NCBI GenBank assembly: GCA_027596195.1
Contig: JADGJG010000005.1
Location: 62,001-126,000 of the forward strand
DNA from: Podochytrium sp. JEL0797
Lineage: Eukaryota; Chytridiomycota; Chytridiomycetes; Chytridiales; Chytriomycetaceae
Reading direction: 5' to 3'
Length of the DNA: 64,000 bases
The notes under the pieces are model-generated. The model was not told where the DNA came from. It worked only from the letters and a program-made list of their open reading frames with translations, and searched no databases. This document shows positions 47,072 through 57,506 of the stretch, in pieces (the stretch's first letter is position 1; every line of letters begins with the position of its first letter). A program made the position numbers and the translations under genes.

Positions 47072-47955
47072 TTTACTGTAGTTTATATAGTTTTTATGAA
47101 ATATATTTGGATTTATTTGTTGTCTCACCGCATGGAACAACATATTCAAAACGAGTGAGCAAAGACTCTAACAGTTTATAGGGTCGGTACAGGGGTCAGA
47201 ACGCGTTTGGATTGCGTAAAATGAGGCTCGCAGATAACTTACCAACTTGATCGATTAAGAAATGCATAGAAGAAATATGGCTTGAGAGGGTGATCTGGCA
47301 TTGAAAGGCTGACACCTGTTGGCAAAGGACTATATAATCTGCTAACCAGGCATCTATTATGATACCCGCTGGCGCCAGAAGTCATCGATCTTTCGATCGA
47401 TCTCAGTTCGGCAGAGAATCCGAATTTTTCCAACTCGCCACGTTCATGCCAGTTTGACCATTTATTTAAGTGTATAAATGACGCGCCTCGGTCTATTATT
47501 AAATTGAATTGCGTGATTGAGCGTGTTCGCAAGGGAGTCGAAACATTTCTCTGTCGGAAAATAAGAAAGCGTGCCATCGCGCGTGCATTCAGGCGTTGCA
47601 TGCTTTCTTCTTGCTGGGATCGCTTTCCGACATTCAAAGGAGTGTGTTGAACGCGTTGGTAGATGTTAAAACGGGTTTCAGGGGGTTTATTCCGTGAAAT
47701 TGCGCAGCGAAGGGTGGAAGCTGTCGGGATCTCTCCCTGTGCCATTTTTGAGCCAAATCCGCTCAGTCTTCACCCACCCACTCCCGATATACTCTTATTA
47801 ACATGGGGTAATCCACAGGGCCCAGAAGTTGCTTGCCGAAAACTAATGGCAAAGCGAAGCCAGAATTGTCCCGCAAGAAAAAAAAAAGATCGCAAACCGG
47901 TTTGTTTCCCGCCCCGCCTTTGACAGCAGACTCACCGCCCATTCGCCACCCGCAG
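47072..47955. other. Intergenic, upstream region of histone H1
   Basis: About 880 bp. The only long frame (minus strand, 47745-47239, 168 codons) has no known domain, no intron signals and an implausible composition. The right-hand part must contain the H1 promoter; no histone-specific element could be recognised. Confidence 0.4.
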
Positions 47956-48932
47956 ATGTCCGCCTCGCCAGTCGCCTCTCCCGTTGTTGCCGCCGCGCCC
48001 GTCAAGAAGGTTGCCGTGCCAAAGAAGCCGGCCGAGCACCCTGCCTATAAAGAAATGGTCATCCAAGCTATTTTGAACCTGGTGCGTTTGCTGTGTCTCC
48101 CACCCACCCGCGCTTTCTAACCGCACTCGCAAGTACAGAAGGAGCGCACCGGTTCCTCGCGCCAGGCTATCAAGAAGTACATTGGGTCCAACTACAAGGT
48201 CTGCAATGTTTGTTTTTGTTCGCATACCACGGGGTTTCTGACAAGAAAATTCCAAACAGGGCCTTCCTGCGACCACCAACGACTACAACATCAACAACGC
48301 CATCAAGAAGGGTGTTGAAGCTGGGTTTCTGAGCCAGCCAAACGGCGCGTCGGGATCTGTCAAACTCGTCAAAAAAGACGCGGTCAAAGAGGTCGCCAAA
48401 AAGAAGCCGGCCGCAAAGAAGGTTGCTTCTCCTGCCGCCAAGGCTCTTGTCAAGAAGGTGGGTGACCATTGCGCATATTGCTGCGCCGGAATCGCGCGTT
48501 TCCGTTTGCTAAAACGCGTTTGTTTGTGTTTTCAAGGCCGCCGCTCCCAGAAAGAAGCCCACTTCTAGGCCTGCTGCCGCGACTCCCAAGAAGAAGCCAG
48601 TTGCCAAGACGGTATGATATTCTACGTTCCCGTGCACCGTCCTAAAATTCAAAAAATCTGAGTCTTTTCTCCCGTGACAGGTGACGGTTGCCAAGGCCAA
48701 ATCTTCCGCCAAGAAGGCTGCCGCGAAGCCAACTGCTGCCACGCTCACCAAGAAGAAGCCTGTCGCCAAGCCCGCTGCTGCCAAGAAGGCTGTCACACCA
48801 AAAAAGAGTGTTGTCGCGAAGAAGGCCACGCCAGTCAAGAAGGCTGCTGCTCCAAAGAAGGCTGCGGTCTCAAAGAAAGCTGCTGTTGCCAAAAAGGCGG
48901 CTGCCCCAAAGAAGGCTGCTGCCAAGAAATGA
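47956..48932 (+). CDS. HHO1: Linker histone H1
   Basis: Binds linker DNA at the nucleosome dyad. Five exons. After a short Ala/Val/Pro-rich start ([20 protein letters not shown]), the winged-helix globular domain spans three exons: [55 protein letters not shown]. The remaining 130 residues form the Lys/Ala/Pro tail with [12 protein letters not shown] repeats, in two exons. The introns, two inside the globular domain, and presumably a poly(A) mRNA distinguish it from replication-dependent animal H1 genes. Confidence 0.95.
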
Positions 48933-49126
48933 GTGAATGGAATGGGAGGGGGTGAAGGCACCCTTGGATCCTTGTTTATTGTATCGTATTTGAGTCGCTT
49001 TTCTTTCTTTATTTGCTGGAGTCGGAGGTGTTGTTTTGTTTCAGCCGAATAGATTGTTGGTGAAATGGTTCTCTTTTCGGTTCTTGCTGTTCTGCAAATT
49101 GCTCCTTCCTCCACTTTGCTGACCAC

Positions 49127-49980
49127 TCACAAAACATCATTCCCAACGCGCACTAAAACAAAATAAACCGTGAATGCCAGCATAATAACACAACATGCCA
49201 CCGCCACTTTGCTCAAACCAACTGCAACCGCCTCCTCCTTCTTTTCATCCTCCTTCACCTCCTCCTTCTCCACCGGGAAATATTCTCTCCAAAGATTGTC
49301 ATAAATCTCCAAATCTTCATCCAAGAAAATGCAAAACACAACGCATTCAACTTCCACCCCGTCTTCAGTCTCGAGAAACTCGCGTACGGTTTGGAGAGCG
49401 ACGCGTGCCGCAGGTTCGTTTGGATACCCGTAGACCCCAGTGGAAATGCACGGAAAAGCAATCGAACGAATCGAGTTTGGCTTCATGAGAGCCAAGGATT
49501 TGTGATAACACGAGGCGAGGAGGTCGGGGTATTCGCCGATGGGACCAACCTTTGAAGTTGTGATTCCGATTCAAAAACACAAATCCCCATCACAACAGCT
49601 TGTCTCACCGTATGGATGACTCTCTTGCAAGGCAAGTTGTACGCCCAAGTAATCTTTGCGTCGCCCGTTTTACACCCCTTCAATGAGCGACATTCTTTTT
49701 TGAGTTCTTTCCCGGCCGCACGATGGATTGCTCCATCGACCCCTGTTTAGATATTAAAAAGAGTTGATCAGAGTTTATGGGAAGGCAAAGCGAGGCTCAC
49801 CGCTTCCTCCGAGGAGCGAGGAGTTGGCCGCATTCACAACGGCGTCGCACTGGAGTTTCGTGATGTCTCCACACCTGATTGCGCCATTCACTTACCTTCA
49901 TATTACAATATTGATAAGAAAACGAACCAGATGTGCACTTTGCGATTGATGGTCGGGTCGGTGGCGAAGCGGGTGGTCAT
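49127..49980 (-). CDS. Macro-domain protein, copy C, with C-terminal membrane anchor
   Basis: Third paralogue, starting [18 protein letters not shown]. Exon order and phases match A and B. Exon 2 reads [20 protein letters not shown] with the catalytic Asn restored, and the Asp of [10 protein letters not shown] is present. After the domain, a Glu/Lys-rich linker ([16 protein letters not shown]) leads to a hydrophobic helix ([19 protein letters not shown]) six residues before the stop, the layout of a tail-anchored protein facing the cytosol from the ER or mitochondrial outer membrane. It is more diverged from A and B than they are from each other. Confidence 0.87.
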
Positions 49981-50430
49981 TTGTTCTCACGCGATTTTTT
50001 TTGTCAAAACAAACATCCAGATAGAGGTTCTTCAGTTTTTACGCTTCGAAGTTGAGCACCATGTTTTTTTTGGGTAGCGGCACGGTAGATGCCTCCAATA
50101 ACATTTCCGCTAGACCTTCCTCGATCACATCAAAAGTCTCCAAGTGCGCCTGTTCTGGTTATAACCAAACTTTGCTCGAATCAATCGTTTTAACGGTTAA
50201 CCCCATGCAAATTGTTACCTTGGGGGAAGGAGAAGCAGCCCTGAAGCAACCCCAGGATTTCCAAGAAAAAGAGAAAAGAAGAAAGAATGAAAGAAAATCA
50301 ATATGCGGGAACAAATGCAGGAAAACCGAGATGAATCCGTTCATCTTTTCCCTCTTTTCAGACCTCGTAACGAAATTCGGAATTATTTTTTCCCCATTCG
50401 TTTGTTTCATAATTTTCTTCATTAAATTGA

Positions 50431-51312
50431 ATGTATCCGTCTTCACCCATGGTAGCACAATGGCTCATCATCGGAATCGTGGTATCTTCTTTTGGCATAG
50501 CAATCATCTGCGTAGCCCTCGTCTGCATGTGCAGAAGAATGCCACGCAAAATCGAGCACGACCCAGCCGCCCCGTCTCCACCCAAATCCCCCGTACTTTC
50601 CACCTTCAGTTTAGACTCTCTGCAATCTACTCTCGTCACAATCAATGGACTCCAACCCCCAAGTTCAGAAGCGGGTCGCAGCAGTAGCCCCACGTCAACA
50701 CCGAGGGGTCGGACAGCCACACTTCCCGCCACGAGAAGGAATCAAGTGGACGTGGCCAAACAAATGCCTACCATAGCTCTCCCATCAACAGCTCCAAGCC
50801 CTGCACTCCCACTACCTGCAACAGTAACCGAGGGCGAACATTCACCCATGCCCACACAGCCCTCCCAACTAGTCTCCCCAGTGACCGAAACAGTGACACA
50901 ATATTCAACACCTGCAGTGAGTGCAGAGCTCTTGAAACCTCCACCCATCTCGGTAGTTGGTAGCGTAAAGTCGAGATTATCGGCTTTCAAACCGGAACCC
51001 ACGTCTCCAGGACCGAAACCAACAATCACACCTGCTGTGAAACGACCATCGCTTGAACATCTTCGCACCGCGGGAAGCGGGAGGGTGTCGATGATGGTTC
51101 GAAAGGAAACTTTTCCAGCAACACGCGAGTATGAGCCGTCCGAAATTTCACTCATCTCGACCGAACGGAAAGAAAACCAAATGACCAAGCAGCCACTTCG
51201 AAAAGGGTCGTGGTATTCGGACATGAAATCTAACGTCGAGTCGGAAGTGGGAATATCGGTGGAAGAACAGAGAAAGAGGTTGCAGCAATTGCAAAATTTT
51301 GATTATAAGTGA
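50431..51312 (+). CDS. Single-pass membrane protein with Ser/Pro-rich tail
   Basis: Single exon, 293 residues. Near the N-terminus lies one membrane helix (VAQWLIIGIVVSSFGIAIIC, continuing VALVCMC), followed by basic CRRMPRK, which suggests the tail is cytosolic. The tail is long, disordered and rich in Ser, Thr and Pro with many SP/TP sites (SPPKSPVLS, PTSTPRGR), ending in a helical segment (VEEQRKRLQQLQNF). No enzymatic domain. It resembles the cytosolic half of fungal cell-wall stress or polarity membrane proteins but has no extracellular domain; function unknown. Confidence 0.65.
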   Translation: MYPSSPMVAQWLIIGIVVSSFGIAIICVALVCMCRRMPRKIEHDPAAPSPPKSPVLSTFSLDSLQSTLVTINGLQPPSSEAGRSSSPTSTPRGRTATLPATRRNQVDVAKQMPTIALPSTAPSPALPLPATVTEGEHSPMPTQPSQLVSPVTETVTQYSTPAVSAELLKPPPISVVGSVKSRLSAFKPEPTSPGPKPTITPAVKRPSLEHLRTAGSGRVSMMVRKETFPATREYEPSEISLISTERKENQMTKQPLRKGSWYSDMKSNVESEVGISVEEQRKRLQQLQNFDYK

Positions 51313-51388
51313 CGCGTGTGTTTTAACTGATACATTTTAATAATGATATCCCATTTAACTCCTTTTGCTGGCATGAAGTAATCCAAAA

Positions 51389-52727
51389 TCACTCTGTCTC
51401 CCGATGCATCGCAAACACACACGAAAGCATCGCCACAACCTCTTTGCTCCGAATCAACTGATCCGAAACACTGCAAATGTCTACAAAAATCCCCTTCACA
51501 ACAGCATCCTCCTCCTCAAACACAGAACCTTCCGCATCCGCCAGCATTCTTTCCAACACATCAACCTGTTGAACCGTGAGGTCCAGAACACGTTGTTTGA
51601 CTTGGAACAGCAGCCAAGCTTTCGAACGGAACCATCGGAACGCGTTCTGTGCGTCTGTTACGTTCACCATGTTAGGGGAATGGTAGAGAGCCGCGAACAG
51701 AGTCAACCGTGGGATCGCAATGATAAGGGAAGGGTCGAAGCTTTGGACTTGTTCGAGTGTAATGTGGGCGTTGGATAATGCGCGGATGATTGTTTCACTC
51801 ATGAGCACCTGTGTTTGAGATTTCAACAAAAACCAAAACCCGGAAAGGAGTTTGCTTGGCAATAAACCTGAAACAAATGCGTCTCGTCAATCCTCCCTGG
51901 TGTCCCATGATACGTGGCCGAGAAATAGAAGAAGCAAATCTTCTTCTCGAATGCGGTCCAGCTCGCGTCAAAGTCCTGCAGGACCGGGAACAGGTCGTGA
52001 TGCGATGGAGCTGGTCCGACGCGAAACAAACGGTTGCGGAACACATAGCGCAGGGCGTCCATGGAGGCTATGAGCTGACGTGCGGGGTCAATGAGTTCTG
52101 AAGTGAATTGCTCAATGCCTCGGATGCGATATCCCTGAGCCAGCGCTTGTGCGGCAAAGAAGATGTTTTCGCTGAACGCACCCGAGAGTTCTCGCTGGAG
52201 AGATTTGAGAAAATGATGGTGAGGAAGTGTATGAAAAGGTTTTGAACCGTCTAGCCACAAACCCGATCGTCTGGCGGCAATTGCCGGATATATTCGCGTG
52301 GCGATTTCATGTCTTCGTCAATTTCACAGTATAGAATGTAGATCGCGTCCAATAGAGTGCGTTGATTCGCGTGCAACTTCTCGTTCTTGCGAATAAACGC
52401 GTCCGTGCGCGTGCTTCCGATTTTGCTTAGGGACGTAATCGCTTTGTCGACGGCTTCATCTTTTGAATAAAGTTGAATACGCATTGAATCTTACAAGATC
52501 TATTTACCTGCATGGTAATACAAAGTCAAGGGCATCGTTTCATTCAATCTCGGCGGTTTCTGGCCCTTTGGCAAGTCTAGCCTTTTGAATCGAAAAATCT
52601 GCGAGATGGCGAACCCTGAATGCAGCGGAATCTGCCGTCCATTTGTTGGTATTTGAGATGCTGGCGATCGGGATGGTGGGCTCAGAGTTGTTCCTGCTCT
52701 GGTGGTGGCGTTGGTGGTCCTGATCAT
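51389..52727 (-). CDS. LST2: LST2-like protein (lateral signalling target 2) without FYVE domain
   Basis: Homologue of animal/amoebal LST2 (ZFYVE28), which restrains receptor signalling from endosomes. The N-terminal exon gives FRFKRLDLPKG and LTLYYHA, joined in phase 1 to DEAVDKAITSLSKIG (compare AQFYYADEELNQVATEL). Next come KSPREYIRQLPPDDR, RELSGAFSENIFFAAQALAQ, FTSELIDPARQLIASMDALR, FDASWTAFEKKICFFYFSAT and IIAIPRLTLFAAL, the conserved helical region. The frame then ends about 80 residues later, so the C-terminal FYVE zinc finger of animal LST2 is absent. The protein is about 400 residues. Start at 52727 is the first Met of the open exon; an internal Met (MPLTLYYHA) is possible. Confidence 0.8.
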
Positions 52728-52929
52728 GATTTGTTTGTTTTGTATTCAGAATGGGTTTGTCATTTTCATTTTTCTCGCAGATTTAAACCCAAATTGAAAA
52801 GATTCCATTCTCATTTCATTTCTTATCGCTGGTGTGTCACGGCGAGGCCTCCCGTGTTTGTTCGGGGAGGACCGGAATGGCGGAAACGAGATTTTTGTTT
52901 TTGAAAACGAAATCACGCCGAAAGCGCTC

Positions 52930-54532
52930 ATGTCCCCGGCCCCCCAGATCAAGCGACGAATGTCCAAGAAGATTCCCGAACTCAAAGACCACGACATCCA
53001 CCCCACCACCGGATTCCTCCCCTCCGACCCGTTACCTCTCCGCCGCCTGCCAGACACCTACTTTGAGGTGGGGAATTTGATTTTGTCAGCATCACCCAGA
53101 GATTCAAAAAGCCCCCCCATATTCCAACCAGCCTTGGGAAGTTGTCCTCGAAGATCTTCAAAGACTCTTGTTGGCTGGAAGGCTTCGAGAACGGGTCCGC
53201 GCCCTCCCACTGCTGGAAACCTCACGCTTGAACACCCTCAGAGAGTGGCAGAGAGCTTACCTTGTTCTATCATTCATTGGACAAGCGTTTGTGTGGGGCA
53301 AGAACGATGCTGCCGAGGAGGTGAGCTTATCTCAGTGGGATCCATATCGCCGTTATCTGATTGGCCTTCGCCGAATCACAAAAAACTCACCCACAGAGAC
53401 TCCCCAAATGCATTGCCATCCCGTGGATGCAGACTTGCCACAAGCTGGACATGAAACCCATCATCACATACGCCGCCGTCGAACTGTACAACTTCAAACT
53501 TTTGGATCCCGCCGGACCGTGGGATTTGAGCAACTTGGCGATTCTTCACACGTTCAGCTGTTCGATGGATGAAGCGTGGTTCTTTTTGGTGTCGATTGCG
53601 ATTGAGGCGGCTGGAGCGCCTGCTTTGCCTGCGATTGTCAAGGCATTGCATGCTGTTGAGGAGGACGATTTGCGTGCGTTGAAGGAAGCGCTGGTTACGA
53701 TTGCAGGAGTGACAGATCAGTTGAAAGGGATTCTGGTTCGGATGTACGAGAAGGTGAAGATGGTTTCTTGCCGTTTGTGACAACCGATCCCCGCTGACCC
53801 ATAAAACAGACAGACGCCCATGTCTTTTTCAACCGCGTGCGGCCTTACATGAACGGATGGGAAAAGTCCGACGACCTGCCAAACGGTGTCCTGTTCGAAG
53901 GCGTCCACTCGGCCACGAACGGCGTCCCCAACGGCCTCAAAACGGACGTGGGCATCTATGGAAAATACGCGGGGGGCAGTGCCGGACAGAGCTCATTAAT
54001 TCATGTTCTGGACGCGGCATTGGACATCACGCATGCACCTATGAGAGGGTCTGATCCAACCAAGATGGTCAACTTTATCCACGAGATGCGGAATTACATG
54101 CCGGGACCTCATCGCAAGTTTGTGTATGCGGTTGCGGAGTCATATTCTATCCGTGGTATGTATTACTTTTTGCTTTAGGGTGTTCTGGCGGAAATTTGAC
54201 GTGAGTTTTCGACTTTAGAATACGTCGAGACCCTGCCACCCGATATGAACGGAGCAGCCGAACTTGTCGCTCTGTTCAACCAATGCGTTGAAGGAATGAA
54301 GGCTTTCAGAAACACGCACATTCAGATGGTATCCGTGTATATTGTTTCGCAAGCCAACAAACGGAAGGATGTCGGGAACGCGGGAATCCCGGCGGAGGTG
54401 CAAACGGAACGGTTGCAGAACGGATTGTTGGCGCGGGGAACGGGTGGAACGAATTTGATTCCGTTCCTGAAGCAGAGTCGGGATGAAACGAGCGCAGCAG
54501 TGATTCCATCGGTGACAAACTTGAAGAAGTGA
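52930..54532 (+). CDS. BNA2: Indoleamine 2,3-dioxygenase (BNA2)
   Basis: Haem dioxygenase that opens the tryptophan ring to N-formylkynurenine, the first step of de novo NAD synthesis in fungi. Exon 1 ends ...LRRLPDTYFE; a 58-nt-class intron joins it to PWEVVLEDLQRLLLAGRLRE. Motifs: FVWGKNDAAEE, CIAIPWMQTCHKLDMKPIIT, ILHTFSCSMDEAWFFLVSI, GGSAGQSSLIHVLD, proximal haem ligand His in RNYMPGPHRKFV, and the substrate loop GTGGTNLIPFLKQSR. Five exons. In-frame Met codons upstream (52834) and downstream (MSKKIPELKDHDI) are alternative starts. Divergent from LST2. Confidence 0.93.
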
Positions 54533-54603
54533 ACTCGGATGGAAGTTTGAACTTGAAAACAAAGCCAATTCGGGGTTTATTGAATTACACACAACCTCTG
54601 TGT

Positions 54604-55109
54604 TTAGTACTTGAGTTTTTCGACAACAATAGGAAGGCGGCTTTGGGTGAACCAGAGGGCATTCGGTCGCTGCTGGTGCTTCTTCAGGAAGGGTGATTGA
54701 ATCGTGTCCGCAGCTTCGGCACGGACCAGCATTCCGATGCTACAAACCGCGTTAACTACGATGCCTTATGTGGCAGGCAAATCAACCCCCTCACCTCATA
54801 ATGAAACCAAGGAAACCTCCAGTTTGCAGCATTTGGTCTCCCACCGTCTTGAGGTATCCCTTCTCTCCAGGACCGTATCTAGAATGCATGTTAGATGATC
54901 TAATAGACTGACGGACCAAGAGGGAGCAACACGCACCTGAGAACCGTCATCCCGCCAACCAAGAACCCTAAAGCCCCTCCAGTAATGCCACCCATCAGCA
55001 TCCCCATCTTCATCTTCTCCAGGTATTGCCAGGTCTAGTATGTACTTAGTCAGTGTGTTCTGCAAATGAGAATCAATCGATTTGGTCTCACATCGTTGCT
55101 GATCGACAT
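54604..55109 (-). CDS. MGR2: Mgr2/ROMO1-like TIM23 subunit
   Basis: Small inner-mitochondrial-membrane protein that couples TIM21 and gates lateral release in the TIM23 presequence translocase. Four exons: MSISND; TWQYLEKMKMGMLMGGITGG plus ALGFLVGGMTVLR; YGPGEKGYLKTVGDQMLQTG plus GFLGFIMR; SIGMLVRAEAADTIQSPFLK to the stop. The family layout is clear: a first helix with MKMG..MGG..GG, a loop with GPG, and a second helix with TGGFLGFIMSIG. The C-terminal tail of about 45 residues (NALWFTQSRLPIVVEKLKY) is longer than in human ROMO1, as in fungal Mgr2. Head to head with the sirtuin, 33 bp between starts. Confidence 0.85.
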
Positions 55110-55142
55110 TATTGTGTTTTCGGAGTTGTTTTTTGTGCGAAA
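55110..55142. promoter_or_regulatory. 33-bp gap between divergent MGR2 and sirtuin start codons
   Basis: Only 33 bp separate the two start codons, so the 5' leaders must overlap or be nearly absent. A compact bidirectional promoter is inferred. Confidence 0.5.
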
Positions 55143-56227
55143 ATGGCAAAGCGAAAGAAACCTTCCGATGACATCGAGATTCATCAGACCGCTTCACCTC
55201 TTCAGCAAACAAGTCTTCTTCTAGAGAAAGCCAAGAATATCATGGTCATCACAGGTGAGGAGCAAGCGCTCTCTGTTCATTTCTCATCCTCATTTCGCAA
55301 TGACAGGAGCCGGAATCAGCACGAATGCCGGGATTCCCGACTTGTATGCTGCACTCGCTTGATCGGAATATGATTCTGACGCATTGTCAGGGCAGTCGAT
55401 CGAAAACGGGAATCTATTCGCGACTCGCGGAGTTCAAACTAGACAGTCCCGAGGACATGTTCCATATTGACACGTTTCGGAGCAACCCGCAGCCATTCTA
55501 CTCCTTTTCAAAGGTGGTTGCAAGTCTGTGTCATCGGATTCTGACGCCCATCACAGACTCTGATTTCCAACACCTCGTGGACACCAACCAAATGCCACGA
55601 GTTCATCAAGCTTCTCGAATCAAAAGGAAAGCTGCTGCGCAATTACACCCAAAACATTGACGGTCTTGAAAAGATTTGCGGGATTTCGAACGTGTTCCAG
55701 TGTCATGGCTCCTTTGCGACGGCCAGCTGCACCGTCTGCAAATTCAAAACGCAGTTTGAGGTTATCAAGCCCAATTTGGAAGCGGGAATCGTTATGCAGT
55801 GTCCAAAGTGTTTTCAGCGGCGAGATGGGTGCGTGCGTTGTGTGTGTACGATTTTGTTTCGATATTCCTTGACCTGGCTTTCTCTGGCAACAGAATCATC
55901 AAACCCGATATTGTCTTCTTTGGAGAACCCGTATCCTCGAAATTCGATACACTCTTGGCATCCGACAAAAAGAAAATCGACCTGCTCCTGGTGATTGGTT
56001 CGACCTTGCAGATCTCGCCGGTTTCGACCATCTTGGATCAGATTCCGTCGCATGTTCCAACCGTCTTAATTAATAATGAGTTGTTGCATCCGAGACTGCA
56101 GTTTTCGCACGTGTTGTTGGGTGATTGTGATGCAACGGTGGAAGTTCTGAAAGACTTCTTGGGGTGGAACGCGGGGGGTAGCGAGAAAAAGGTCAAGTCT
56201 GCAGAAAGAAAAGAATCAATTACATAA
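55143..56227 (+). CDS. Class I sirtuin (NAD-dependent deacetylase)
   Basis: Removes acetyl groups from lysine using NAD, releasing nicotinamide and O-acetyl-ADP-ribose. Basic N-terminus (MAKRKKPSDD), possibly nuclear. Exons join to give ITGAGISTNAGIPDFRSKTG (NAD-binding), GKLLRNYTQNIDGLEKICG, FQCHGSFATASC with the catalytic His, zinc ligands CTVCKF and CPKC, KPDIVFFGEPV, LLLVIGSTLQISPVS and VLINNELL. All splice phases close, including TT|T CGA inside DFRS. The Lys/Ser-rich C-terminus ends SAERKESIT. Class I by motif; orthology to a particular yeast Hst or animal SIRT1-3 member is not settled. Confidence 0.92.
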
Positions 56228-56332
56228 ATAAGAGCATTTTATTGATTCGTAATGTGGCTGAACCTTTTGGTAACAACGTAACAACTGTCAATCGCGTCGC
56301 AGCTCTTTCTTGCTTCGTTTTTCCTTTACTTT

Positions 56333-57082
56333 TCAAAGCATTTCAGACCATTCTTTCTTTGCCGATCGCTCAAGAGCATTTTTGACGCGAAGTCCAGTCT
56401 GCAACAAAACTTCTTCGCCAAGCACTTTGCCCAAGCGGCTTCCTGCGTCGAGATGTGAGATTTGGAAAAAGACTAGAACGGATCAACCCACCTAGTAGAA
56501 TCAAATAAGATCCCAGCATTGTTTTCATTTCTCCACCACGATGTGGAAACGACAAGCTCGCTCCAAACAGTCCAGGAACTTCCCTCTCATTTCCATCGGC
56601 GCAAACACCAATGAGAACGCATTCCTCTACGCGAAGTCCCTCTTTAATCAGGTATGAATTGAATTCCTTCACTTGTCTGCCAACCTCCTGCTCTTGTCCC
56701 AAGATGTCTTCGTCCGCCGAGATGCCACCGCCAAAAACAAAGACGTGAACAACGATTGCTGCACGAGAAATCTCATAAGTGTCTTCTGGTGGCCTAATTC
56801 CGATATGGCGAAGAAATTGGCGAAGGTTTGTTGCCACGGCGTGGTTGGTATCAAAGTCGTGAACTTTCACATGAACCTTTCCCGTATCGTTCGACAGTAA
56901 CCCCAATGACGCAGTGGGCCGAATTTTACGACGCGAGGTGTAGCGAATTCCGAATACCTTCCATGTCGTGGTAGTGGTATTATCGAATCCTTTACGATTG
57001 GTGGCACCTTCCGCACGACACCAACGAGGAGTTTTTTGACCGATCCTGTTTGACAATCGTCAATAATAATTTTTATACGCAT
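56333..57082 (-). CDS. Hypothetical protein
   Basis: I do not recognise this protein. A well-formed core reads VHVKVHDFDTNHAVATNLRQ, YEISRAAIVVHVFVFGGGIS, KEFNSYLIKEGLRVEECVLI and GEMKTMLGSYLILLG. A phase-1 intron (GTGGGT..CGACGCAG, about 56510-56460) joins it to SRLGKVLGEEVLLQTGLRVK and a stop at 56333. The alternating hydrophobic pattern suggests a compact alpha/beta fold. The 5' end is uncertain: a Met at 57082 opens a different frame (MRIKIIIDDCQTGSVKKLLV), so another intron near 56900-56980 is needed. It follows the TIR gene closely on the same strand and might even be part of it. Confidence 0.4.
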
Positions 57083-57089
57083 GAAGCTG

Positions 57090-57500
57090 TTAAAACCATC
57101 TTTTAGGAGCTTTCTTTGAAACGCTGAGGTTGTTTGAAGCGATCAAAGGCTTCAAACAAGGGTGCATTTTCGAACGCGTATCTGTCAGTGTTGCGATACC
57201 AAGTAACCCAGCAAACTAAGCTGCCTCGTTAGCAAGCATGCGGATCATAGCAGTGTTTTACATACCAGTCCAAGAGCATATGCGAGTAAGGTGAAGGAAA
57301 GAGGCCAAACGTTCTGGGAAGGATTCGAGAGTAGTGGCCCATCACCAATATTGTTCAAGAGGTCCGCTAGAGGTAATGCCAAGATGATGATAAAGAGAAG
57401 AAGCAACCAAGGAAATGAAGAAGCATTTCTGCCAGTCTCGCGTAAATTTCCCGAAATCCAAATGTTTGAAACTGTGAAAGAGAAGAACTTTAGCCAGATT
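57090..57500 (-). other. Possible 3' exons of the TIR gene (hydrophobic)
   Basis: A minus-strand frame encodes a hydrophobic segment (SSFPWLLLLFIIILALPLAD) and then PLSFTLLAYALGL, which a GTATGT donor and a GCTTAG acceptor would join in phase 0 to FAGLLGIATLTDTRSK and a stop at 57090. It could add membrane helices to the TIR protein, but I could not find a donor of the right phase linking it to the TIR exons. Confidence 0.3.
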
Positions 57501-57506
57501 TGGCGA

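Noticed and set aside
47239..47745. Minus-strand open frame of 168 codons upstream of H1
   Set aside because: No recognisable domain, signal or intron pattern; composition not protein-like. Kept as intergenic.
48509..49126. Minus-strand open frame of 205 codons rich in Ala/Phe
   Set aside because: Mirror image of the Lys/Ala repeats of histone H1.
50052..50687. Plus-strand open frame of 211 codons
   Set aside because: Overlaps the Ser/Pro-rich membrane protein in another frame; its first half is intergenic sequence.
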